Source: Ferruginibacter sp. (GTDB lineage: Bacteria > Bacteroidota > Bacteroidia > Chitinophagales > Chitinophagaceae). From it: 35,702 nt of DNA. Below are positions 24,888 to 31,849 of the stretch, one piece after another (position 1 is the stretch's first letter; the number at the start of each line of letters is the position of its first letter). Made by a program: the position numbers and the translations under genes. The stretch spans positions 1 through 35,702 of the forward strand of contig JAURWD010000108.1 of the NCBI GenBank assembly GCA_030655145.1, read 5' to 3'. A model generated the notes under the pieces. The model made no database searches and had not been told where the DNA came from. It saw only the letters and a program-made list of their open reading frames with translations.

Positions 24888-27379
24888 ACCAACTGAATTT
24901 GTTTGTTTGTCATTTGTGAAATTTCGCTGGCCATATCAGCATCATTTTCGAAACTGACTGTGATCTGCGTTCCGTTGTCACCACCTATTTTAAACCCGGC
25001 GCCGATCTCTTCGCTAAGTCCCTTCATCAGGTTCATACCCATTGACTTGGAATTATGGATGTCAAATGACGATGGTAATCCTCTTCCATTATCCGTAATG
25101 GTTAGTGTGAGTTCATCCGCTGAATTTTTCCTGAATGAAATGGATATTATTCCTGGAGAATCAAGCGGAAATGCATACTTGAAAGAATTTGTAATGGCTT
25201 CATTCAATATAAGGCCAAGGGGAATGCAGTGTGCAAGATCCAGTTCAATTGGCTCAATTTCCAGGTTGAAGCGTATGTGGTTACCGCTATTAAAACTTTC
25301 ACTCAAGGTATCAAGCAATTCATGAACATAGTCTGGCATCTTGATCGCGGAAAGGTTGTTGGATTGATATAATTTCTGATGGATCAATGACATGCTTTGT
25401 ATGCGCCGCTGGCTGTCAGTAATTGCGTTGACCGCGACATCATTCTTCTGGTAGCCGGCTTGTGTTCCAAGTAATCCCATCACGGTTTGGAAATTGTTTT
25501 TTACCCGGTGATGAATTTCTTTTACCAGCCAGTCTTTTTCATTTACCAGGTGTTGTAATTGTTCATTTTTATGAACGATGACTCCATTGTTTTTTTGTTT
25601 CAACTTCGTTTGCCTGAAAAGTAGTGCGGCGATAATTAACAACAGGACGATGCCACCAATTGTAATGTCTCTTATTAACGTAGCCTGCTTTAAATTGGCT
25701 TGTTCAAGTTTTGCTTTTTGATTGAGCGAGGCAATTTCCTTCTCCTTGTCTTCTGTCTGGTACATTACCTGTAATTCTTCCGCCTGCCTTAACTTCGAAA
25801 CCCGGAAGCTGGAGTCGAGAAGCCCTGTAAATTTTCGGTAATGAGCCAATCCTGCCTGGTGATCCTGGAGCACAGAATCTATATAGATCAACTTACGGTA
25901 TACAATAAGATCGCCCGAAAAGTTTCTCACCAGCACAGAACCGGAAGTGAAACTTTTTTCAAAATACATCTTCGCCTTTCGATACTCCCCCTGTCCAAAA
26001 TAAATGTGTCCAAATTGACTGGTGATCCAATCTCTTCTGAGTGGCCCCCTGATTGATTCCGCTATCGTCTCCAATGAATCAACCTTCGACAAATACATCA
26101 AAGCCATTTCAAACTTTTTCAGCGTAGTGTAACAGCTTGTATATGCCATGTTGTAAAAAATTTGTTCCTTCAGATTTACCGGGGGGATGTTTTTAGCGAT
26201 GTCATTTACAAGATCCAGTGCCTCTTTGCCACGTCCTTCGTCGCTCATCCGATTTATAAGGTTAAGTAGAGAATTATACACGTGGGGGTTACGATCCAGC
26301 AGAAATCGATCCACGGCTTTATGCAACCACTCCTGATCTTTTCTTTCATCTGCATCCACCATGCTATATAAAGTTGCCAGCCGGTCATAAAAATAAGCCC
26401 ACCCTATGCTATCAAGGCTGCTCTCCGCTGCTCTTATGGATTGCAGGCTGTATTTTAATGGTTCACCATATTTTCCACCAATTTGTGTTACGAGGGCAAG
26501 GACATCGGCGTTGTATTGTGTATAAGGATAGCCGATACTTTCTTCCAATTGGAAAGCTTTCAACAATGCATCATAAGATTGTTGTGGCTGCGAGGTAAGC
26601 ACAAATAAATAACCTATATCAGTCAATGCATTGATCTCACCCTCGGTGTTATTTAACCGGTGATAAATGTCTGCTGCTTTTTGCAAGTCTGCGATCATGT
26701 TTTGCCAGGTAGCCGGGGCAAGCGGTGTGTAAGTACCGCGGTATGAAAATGCTCTTGCCAATGTTTCGTTGTCCCCGGCAGCTTCGCATTCTTTGATCAA
26801 CGGCGCCAGGATGGAATCGCCCTTCTTCAATTGGTTTGCCTGTATGTACATTTTACCTAGCAGGCAGGATGCCTGTCTTCCTAACTTTTCTTCTTTTAGA
26901 CCTTTGCTTTCACTGATAGCTTTGGTAAGAAAATATTCAACGCTGTCTCTGTAACGATGATAATTACTCGGCTGAAAAGCATAATAAGCTCCCAGGAGTA
27001 TGAGTAATTCCAGGTGTTTTTTTTCCCTCGCCTGTGAAAGCCGCCGCATGCCCTCCCCTGGGTTATGTTGATCTACCCATTGTGACTGCGCCAGTAATGC
27101 CGGATCGTCAATTCCCTCTGCAAGTATGGATAGTCGGCTTAAACCTAAGGAACGGCTCGCCTGGATCAGGTAGGTGTCCAGGTCACTCTGTCCTTCGTTA
27201 ACTACAAGAAGAAAAGTGGCACTGAGCCACAAGTTCAATCGCTGCCAGGATGGTTTGACCGTGGATGGAGCATGATAGGAGTACGGGATGGACGAAACTG
27301 TTGCAGGTCGTGAATGCTGCTGTCCATGACTGGACAGGATGATAAACAGCAATTCTATTACAACTGTCAACCTTTTCAT
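24884..27379 (-). CDS. TPR-containing sensor histidine kinase, HisKA_2 family
   Basis: 831 residues. Signal sequence at the N-terminus (MKRLTVVIELLFIILSSHGQ), then about 500 residues of TPR-like helical repeats facing the periplasm (for example ADIYHRLNNTEGEINALTDI, YMAYTS-like and GQGEYRKAKMYFEKSF units). One membrane helix (about 571-588, DITIGGIVLLLIIAALLF) and a short coiled linker follow. The dimerisation/phosphoacceptor helix has EIHHRVKNNFQ with His623/His624, then HATPase with N-box NEAITNSFKYAF, G1 DNGRGLP and G2 GMNLMKGL. Likely senses an extracytoplasmic cue through the TPR domain. First gene of the two-gene operon with the sigma-54 response regulator. Confidence 0.92.
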   Translation of the reverse strand: MKRLTVVIELLFIILSSHGQQHSRPATVSSIPYSYHAPSTVKPSWQRLNLWLSATFLLVVNEGQSDLDTYLIQASRSLGLSRLSILAEGIDDPALLAQSQWVDQHNPGEGMRRLSQAREKKHLELLILLGAYYAFQPSNYHRYRDSVEYFLTKAISESKGLKEEKLGRQASCLLGKMYIQANQLKKGDSILAPLIKECEAAGDNETLARAFSYRGTYTPLAPATWQNMIADLQKAADIYHRLNNTEGEINALTDIGYLFVLTSQPQQSYDALLKAFQLEESIGYPYTQYNADVLALVTQIGGKYGEPLKYSLQSIRAAESSLDSIGWAYFYDRLATLYSMVDADERKDQEWLHKAVDRFLLDRNPHVYNSLLNLINRMSDEGRGKEALDLVNDIAKNIPPVNLKEQIFYNMAYTSCYTTLKKFEMALMYLSKVDSLETIAESIRGPLRRDWITSQFGHIYFGQGEYRKAKMYFEKSFTSGSVLVRNFSGDLIVYRKLIYIDSVLQDHQAGLAHYRKFTGLLDSSFRVSKLRQAEELQVMYQTEDKEKEIASLNQKAKLEQANLKQATLIRDITIGGIVLLLIIAALLFRQTKLKQKNNGVIVHKNEQLQHLVNEKDWLVKEIHHRVKNNFQTVMGLLGTQAGYQKNDVAVNAITDSQRRIQSMSLIHQKLYQSNNLSAIKMPDYVHELLDTLSESFNSGNHIRFNLEIEPIELDLAHCIPLGLILNEAITNSFKYAFPLDSPGIISISFRKNSADELTLTITDNGRGLPSSFDIHNSKSMGMNLMKGLSEEIGAGFKIGGDNGTQITVSFENDADMASEISQMTNKQIQLV

Positions 27380-27693
27380 CTTTTAAATTTTTCAGGATGA
27401 ACTAAGTCATTAAAAAGTCGGGGCGATGCTGGAAATTATTTTGAAAAGAAGGCTTTCGATACCGGGTACAGGGAAATGCAGAAGTCGAAGGAAAATCTAT
27501 GATACATCATTCAAATGATACAAAAAATAGCGAATCACTTGAAGACGCCCGGCGAAAAAGCTCCTGCATTTCGTGGTAAAAGTAATATCGCTACGATATT
27601 TAGTGGTATTAATTTTTAAAGAAATAATTAAACTGCTGATTCATAACAGTATACCGTAATGGCCTCTTGTTTGATTGATGGGAACCAAACAAT
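27380..27693. promoter_or_regulatory. divergent control region with two palindromes
   Basis: The 314 bp between the kinase (-) and alpha/beta hydrolase (+) hold two different perfect inverted repeats: ATCATT-CA-AATGAT (27506-27519) and AATATCG-CTA-CGATATT (27584-27600). TAATTTTT at 27610-27617 is a seven-of-eight -7 box for the plus direction, right after the second palindrome. Near 27521 an A-run weakly fits a minus-strand box. I found no clear sigma-54 GG-N10-GC element. Confidence 0.4.
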
Positions 27694-28482
27694 GTGACCA
27701 TGAACTCCCCAGCATCGATCGTCTTTATCACCGGAACATTTTTCGGTAATAATTGCTGGGACGAATGGTGTTGTTATTTTGAAAGCAAAGGTTATACATG
27801 CATGGCACCCGCCTGGCCACATAAAGAGGCGTCTCCTGAGGAACTGCGCAACCGGCACCCGGATGAGTCGATCGCATCTAACAGGCTCGCATCGCTGATT
27901 GATCACTATGCAAACATCATTTATCGGTTTCCGCGAAAACCGATCTTGATCGGTCATTCGTTGGGTGGACTTATTGTGCAATTATTAGTACAACGTGGAC
28001 TGGCAGCTGCGGGTGTTGCTGTTCATTCTTTTCCACCGCAAAATGCAAGAAGATTAAACTTCGTTTTTCTAAAGACTTGCTGGGAGGCGATGGGTTTCTT
28101 CAATGCTGTCAACAAAACATATATGCCCTCCTTCAGAAAATGGAAACTGGACTTTGCAAATGGAATGACGGGCGATGAACAAAAAGATTTGTTTTACCAG
28201 TATTGCATTCCCGAATCAAAACTGGTTTTCCGGGATTGTTTCACCAGCATTTCAAAAATAGATTTCAACCATCCGCATGCTCCGCTGCTGTTTACTGCGG
28301 GTACCCGCGACGAGGTTGCGCCAGCAGTTCTTAACCACAATAATTATAAAAAATATCATCCGGGTAATTCGATAACTGATTACAAAGAATTTGAAGGACA
28401 CAATCACCTTGTGTTTGATGGGCCGGCCTGCACCGCAGAAACCGACTTTATCCTTTACTGGTTACAGGGCATTCATAAATAA
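27694..28482 (+). CDS. alpha/beta hydrolase
   Basis: 262 residues. Nucleophile elbow GHSLGG with Ser87, acid Asp204 in TAGTRDEVAP and base His234 or His236 in EGHNHLVFDGP form a complete triad. The N-terminal TGTFFGNNCWDEW replaces the usual HG oxyanion turn. Residues about 115-175 are the lid. No signal peptide, so cytoplasmic; the reaction is probably ester or lipase-like hydrolysis, substrate unknown. First gene of the plus-strand arm; the LytTR gene starts 14 bp after its stop, so they are co-transcribed. Confidence 0.88.
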   Translation: MTMNSPASIVFITGTFFGNNCWDEWCCYFESKGYTCMAPAWPHKEASPEELRNRHPDESIASNRLASLIDHYANIIYRFPRKPILIGHSLGGLIVQLLVQRGLAAAGVAVHSFPPQNARRLNFVFLKTCWEAMGFFNAVNKTYMPSFRKWKLDFANGMTGDEQKDLFYQYCIPESKLVFRDCFTSISKIDFNHPHAPLLFTAGTRDEVAPAVLNHNNYKKYHPGNSITDYKEFEGHNHLVFDGPACTAETDFILYWLQGIHK

Positions 28483-28496
28483 AAAAACAACACAAC

Positions 28497-28964
28497 ATGC
28501 AAACTCAATTCAACCAAACCGATTGTGATGCAATGGAAAACTTCACAGGGACTAAAAATTTCGATCCGCGGGATCTGCCTTATGATCTCGATGACCTCCT
28601 GACCCGGATACAGGCATCAGCCGGCAAAAAGAGTTTCCTCGTGTTTGATCACAATAAATATCTCACCGTGCCGACACGAAACATTGCTTACTTCTACGTG
28701 AAGTATGAATCTCCAAAAATTGTATGTTTTGATAAGCATGAATATTTTGTCAACTACTCCCTGGAACAGATCCGCAACCTGGTTACTGAGAAACAGTTTT
28801 TCCGGGTAAACAGGCAGTACCTCATTAATTTCTCTGCCATAAAAGAAGTGGAACACTATTTCGCCCGAAAATTATTGGTAAACCTTGTGGTACCCATTGC
28901 CGACAAGATGCTTGTTGCCCGGGAAAAAGCAAGTGGGTTTCTACAATGGCTGGAGAACCGGTAA
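28497..28964 (+). CDS. stand-alone LytTR DNA-binding protein (copy 1)
   Basis: 155 residues. A polar N-terminal stretch (1-43) is followed by a LytTR domain (about 44-155) with KKSFLVFDHNKYLTVPTRNI, the FRVNRQYLINFSAIKEVEHYF core (the H/NRQYlvN motif) and LLVNL...MLVAREKASGFLQWLE. No receiver domain, unlike classical LytTR response regulators, so its signal is not a simple phospho-relay. LytTR domains bind direct repeats near promoters. About two thirds identical, by hand alignment, to the second LytTR protein at 32957. Follows the alpha/beta hydrolase by 14 bp. Confidence 0.9.
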   Translation: MQTQFNQTDCDAMENFTGTKNFDPRDLPYDLDDLLTRIQASAGKKSFLVFDHNKYLTVPTRNIAYFYVKYESPKIVCFDKHEYFVNYSLEQIRNLVTEKQFFRVNRQYLINFSAIKEVEHYFARKLLVNLVVPIADKMLVAREKASGFLQWLENR

Positions 28965-29147
28965 GCTGCACATCGCTACAATGGTTAAGATGACCTACAT
29001 GATCAACAAGCTTCAAATAACATATTGTTTCAAATCGCGGTACGGTGCTGTCAGCAATCGGGAGAAAATTATTGCAAACTGCCAGGCAAGTTTTATTATA
29101 TTTTTACGTGGGCCATATTCAAGCAAAATCTTCATACCCCACTACAT

Positions 29148-29720
29148 ATGAATGCCGAAGAAATTTTAAAATTGCATGTTGCTAAGAGTATCACCATACC
29201 TGGTGAACAGTTTAGTTATTTCTTCTCGCATTTTGAGCAACTCACTTTCAAAAAAGGCCAGGCCATTATTTCAGATGGAGACAAAGTAGAGCACGAGTAT
29301 TTTGTTTTGGATGGATGCCTGAAATCATTCTACCTGAATGACGAAGTGAGGATGTTCATACTACAGTTTGCAATGCCCGGCTGGTGGGCCTCCGACTACA
29401 ATGCGCTCTATAACGGCGGCCGTGCAACCATCAATGTAGATTGTGTTACGAATGCAGAAGTGTTGCGCCTGTCTTCTACCGATAGGGAAAAATTGTGCAA
29501 GGAGATCCACGAGATCGAATACTTCTTTCGCTGGCGTACAAACAAAGGTTATGCTGCAGCTCAAAAAAAGATGTTATCCTTCATGAATAATGATGCGAGG
29601 TCTCGCTACGAAGAACTCATGCAACAATACCCGGCACTGTATAATTTAGTCCCCAAGCACCTGATCGCTGCATACCTTGGCGTTTCCCGGGAAACACTCA
29701 GCAGGCTTTACCACACCTAA
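29148..29720 (+). CDS. Crp/Fnr family transcriptional regulator
   Basis: 190 residues from ATG 29148 (MNAEEILKLHVAK); the frame is open to 29025, but those 41 residues are unlike the family. A cyclic-nucleotide-binding-type beta-roll (about 15-115: GQAIISDGDKVEHEYFVLDGCLKSFYLN) is joined by a long helix to a C-terminal helix-turn-helix (LVPKHLIAAYLGVSRETLSRLYHT). The recognition helix has Arg181-Glu182-x3-Arg186, the arrangement of E. coli CRP Arg180/Glu181/Arg185 that reads TGTGA. The effector is not evident, and no cysteine cluster for an iron-sulfur site is seen. Ends just before tandem TGTGA-type sites. Confidence 0.9.
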   Translation: MNAEEILKLHVAKSITIPGEQFSYFFSHFEQLTFKKGQAIISDGDKVEHEYFVLDGCLKSFYLNDEVRMFILQFAMPGWWASDYNALYNGGRATINVDCVTNAEVLRLSSTDREKLCKEIHEIEYFFRWRTNKGYAAAQKKMLSFMNNDARSRYEELMQQYPALYNLVPKHLIAAYLGVSRETLSRLYHT

Positions 29721-29727
29721 ACACTAC

Positions 29728-29743
29728 TGTGATATAGATCACA
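29728..29743. promoter_or_regulatory. CRP-like operator 1 (TGTGA-N6-TCACA)
   Basis: TGTGA TATAGA TCACA, a perfect match to the CRP half-site consensus in both arms. It lies 7 bp after the Crp/Fnr stop codon and is centred about 78 bp upstream of the start implied for the yceI promoter. Confidence 0.65.
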
Positions 29744-29764
29744 TAATTGCATGCGCATGTTGAA

Positions 29765-29780
29765 TGTGATGTAGGTCACC
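29765..29780. promoter_or_regulatory. CRP-like operator 2 (TGTGA-N6-TCACC)
   Basis: TGTGA TGTAGG TCACC, one mismatch from the perfect palindrome, exactly 37 bp from operator 1. Its centre (29772.5) is about 41 bp before the start suggested by the TTCCTTTG box, the class II activator position. The -33 region otherwise lacks TTTG, as expected of an activator-dependent promoter. Confidence 0.6.
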
Positions 29781-29802
29781 CTATTACCTGTCAATTCCTT
29801 TC

Positions 29803-29821
29803 TTCCTTTGTGATGTCAAAG
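29803..29821 (+). promoter_or_regulatory. candidate -7 box and small palindrome ahead of yceI
   Basis: TTCCTTTG (29803-29810) fits TAnnTTTG in seven of eight bases. Overlapping it, CTTTG-TGATGT-CAAAG (29806-29821) is a perfect 5-6-5 palindrome. The A-rich leader to the ATG at 29868 is typical of well-translated Bacteroidota genes. Confidence 0.45.
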
Positions 29822-29867
29822 TATTCAAACAAAAATTTAATTATTAAACAATCTAAAAACAAAAAAA

Positions 29868-30419
29868 ATGGACACTCAAACATTCAAATTAGCAACTGCA
29901 CAAAGTGAAATCGCCTGGATCGGCCGTAAAGTAACCGGTGCGCACAATGGAACCATCGCCATCGAAAAAGGATGGCTGAATTTTTCCAACGATCAATTGG
30001 TTGGCGGACAATTCATCATTGACACCACTTCGATCAATATCCTTGACATCAGCGATCCTGCAACCAATGCACAATTTGCCGGGCACCTTGCCTCGGACGA
30101 TTTCTTTTCTTCGGCAAAATATCCAACTGCCAGTTTCGAAATTGTTTCCGCTAAACAAAAAACAGGCGGTAATTATGACATCACCGGCAACCTCACCATC
30201 AAGGACATTACGTACCCGGTAAATTTTGATGCAACAATAGTGAACGACGGACAGACCGTAAATGCATCAGGAAAAATTGTCGTCAATCGTACCCTGTTTG
30301 ACATGAAGTTCCGCTCCGGAAATTTCTTTTTGAATTTGGGAGATACGTTGATCTACAACGAATTTGATTTAAATGTACACATCACCGCCAAAGCTGTTAA
30401 TACAGCCGTACTGGCTTAA
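29868..30419 (+). CDS. YceI family protein
   Basis: 183 residues of the lipocalin-like YceI barrel, which binds isoprenoid or other amphipathic ligands. Landmarks: SEIAWIGRKVTGAHNGTIAIEKG, the family core FDMKFRSGNFF near the end, DDFFSSAKYPTASFEI (the conserved FFDxxKYPxxxF block) and LTIKDITYPVNF. There is no signal peptide, so unlike E. coli YceI it should be cytoplasmic, as in many bacteroidete copies. It is the first gene after the tandem CRP-like sites and is followed 11 bp later by the tautomerase gene, opening the plus-strand metabolic operon. Confidence 0.92.
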   Translation: MDTQTFKLATAQSEIAWIGRKVTGAHNGTIAIEKGWLNFSNDQLVGGQFIIDTTSINILDISDPATNAQFAGHLASDDFFSSAKYPTASFEIVSAKQKTGGNYDITGNLTIKDITYPVNFDATIVNDGQTVNASGKIVVNRTLFDMKFRSGNFFLNLGDTLIYNEFDLNVHITAKAVNTAVLA

Positions 30420-30430
30420 AACGAACCATC

Positions 30431-30649
30431 ATGCCATACGTAAAAATTGAGCTCACCCGGGAAGGGGTGAGCAGGGAACAAAAACAAGTTTTGATCAAGG
30501 GGGTAACAGATCTGATCACGAATACACTGAACAAAGATCCGCACCTCACCCATGTGGTGATCCAGGAAATTGACCTGGATGACTGGGGCTATGCAGGAGA
30601 GCAGACTTCGGTATTACGTGAACGGGGAATTTCCGCCAATAAAAAATAA
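30431..30649 (+). CDS. 4-oxalocrotonate tautomerase family protein
   Basis: 72 residues, the usual small tautomerase size. After removal of Met, the N-terminal Pro (MPYVKIEL) is the catalytic base; REGVSREQKQVLIKGVTDLITNTLNKDPHLTHVVIQEI follows the family pattern. The C-terminal DDWGYAGEQTSVLRER resembles the PptA/YdcE-like branch, with a conserved Trp-Gly. It converts enol and keto forms of small unsaturated acids, or dehalogenates related compounds; substrate unknown. Co-directional and tightly spaced with yceI (11 bp) and the SDR gene (4 bp). Confidence 0.92.
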   Translation: MPYVKIELTREGVSREQKQVLIKGVTDLITNTLNKDPHLTHVVIQEIDLDDWGYAGEQTSVLRERGISANKK

Positions 30650-30653
30650 AACA

Positions 30654-31388
30654 ATGAAAAAGCAAACAGTAATAATAACTGGCGCATCATCCGGGATAGG
30701 AAAAGAGATCGCAAAACATTTCCTCGACAAAGGCGATAATGTGGTGATCAATTCTTCGACAGAAGAAAAACTACAAAAGGTATTTGAAGAATTTGGAGCA
30801 GGACAAAACCTTGCAATGGTTGCAGGAAATGTGAGTGACAAAAACACGGGAAAAAAGCTCGTTGCCACTGCAATGGAAAGATTTGGATCGGTCGATGTGT
30901 TGATCAATAACGCGGGCATTTACGATACCAGGCCCTTCCTGGAAGTAACCGAGGAATACCTGGACACCTTTCTAAATACAAACCTGAAAGGAACTTATTT
31001 TACAACGCAGGCCGTAATTCCTCAAATGCTAAAACAGCAGGATGGCGTCATCATCAACATCGGTACGCCGTTGGTAGGCCACGCCCTTGGCGGCGCTCCC
31101 TCAACAGCACCGCTTACCAGCAAAGGAGCCATACATGCGCTGACGCTGCAGCTCGCGGCTGAATTCGGGATCAATAACATCCGGGTGAACACAGTGGCAC
31201 CTGGTGTTATCCGCACGCCAATGCATGGCGAAGATGCCGACCAGAGAGCAGGACTTCATTTGCTTAATCGCGTGGGTGAGGTGGAGGATATCGCAGAGAT
31301 GGTCATCACGGTGGCGAAAAGCCGGTTCATCAGTGGTGCCATTATAAACGTAGATGGTGGCATGGCGGCCGGTCATAACTTAAACTGA
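30654..31388 (+). CDS. short-chain dehydrogenase/reductase family protein lacking the catalytic tyrosine
   Basis: 244 residues from ATG 30654 (MKKQTVIITGASSGIG); the frame is open to 30570, but that overlaps the tautomerase gene. NAD(P)-binding TGASSGIG (9-16), NNAG (85-88) and the PG motif after RVNTVAPG are present. At the active site, however, the usual YxxxK reads Pro153-Leu-Thr-Ser-Lys157, and the Ser strand reads INIGTPL (Thr138 at the Ser position). Lys is retained, Tyr is not. Either a different acid is used or the protein is a binding or regulatory relative. Ends GAIINVDGGMAAG, the usual C-terminal strand. Operon member. Confidence 0.88.
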   Translation: MKKQTVIITGASSGIGKEIAKHFLDKGDNVVINSSTEEKLQKVFEEFGAGQNLAMVAGNVSDKNTGKKLVATAMERFGSVDVLINNAGIYDTRPFLEVTEEYLDTFLNTNLKGTYFTTQAVIPQMLKQQDGVIINIGTPLVGHALGGAPSTAPLTSKGAIHALTLQLAAEFGINNIRVNTVAPGVIRTPMHGEDADQRAGLHLLNRVGEVEDIAEMVITVAKSRFISGAIINVDGGMAAGHNLN

Positions 31389-31408
31389 TATTGAAGCAAA
31401 CTTTAATC

Positions 31409-31442
31409 GCTTTCATGAGCCTTGATTTTAGCTCATGAAAGC
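31409..31442 (+). promoter_or_regulatory. perfect 12-bp inverted repeat between SDR and NTF2-like genes
   Basis: GCTTTCATGAGC (31409-31420), loop CTTGATTTTA, GCTCATGAAAGC (31431-31442), without mismatch. It lies 21 bp after the SDR stop and 16 bp before the ATG at 31458. No T-tract follows, so it is not a normal terminator; an mRNA processing or stabilising hairpin, or an operator, is more likely. Confidence 0.6.
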
Positions 31443-31457
31443 TCAACATTAAATGAG

Positions 31458-31838
31458 ATGAAAAACAACCAGGCAGATATTGACGTCATCAGCAATGCAC
31501 TTGAGCAGTTTTACTTCAAGGGCATTTACAAAGGAGATCTTGATTTACTCAACCAGGTATTTAATGAAGGTGCGTTGCTGTTCGGTGACGTAAAGGGGCA
31601 ACCTTATGCAAAAACACTGGAAGTATATTTGGAGGGTGTAAAGAACCGGGTAAGCCCGCAACATTCCGGCAAGCCGTTTAAGGGGGATATCCTTTCGATA
31701 AAAGTAATTAACTCGATAGCGATAGCTGAAGTAGCAGTGAAAATGTACGAGTTCAATTACCAGGAGTTTCTTTCCTTTCACCGCATTGATGGCAAATGGC
31801 TCCTCGTCAACAAAATGATGAGCGATGTAGAAAACTAA
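31458..31838 (+). CDS. NTF2-like / putative lumazine-binding family protein
   Basis: 126 residues from ATG 31458; an upstream ATG at 31422 lies inside the inverted repeat and is unlikely. The sequence follows the SnoaL/NTF2 cone fold of the putative lumazine-binding type: ALEQFYFKGIYKGDLDLLNQVFNEGALLFGDVKGQPYAKTLEVYLEGV, then beta strands SIAIAEVAVKMYE and EFLSFHRIDGKWLLVNKMM. This family is often found beside redox enzymes and probably binds a small ligand; no catalysis is shown. It ends 11 bp before the nitronate monooxygenase ATG. Cytoplasmic. Confidence 0.85.
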   Translation: MKNNQADIDVISNALEQFYFKGIYKGDLDLLNQVFNEGALLFGDVKGQPYAKTLEVYLEGVKNRVSPQHSGKPFKGDILSIKVINSIAIAEVAVKMYEFNYQEFLSFHRIDGKWLLVNKMMSDVEN

Positions 31839-31849
31839 AAAAACACGCT

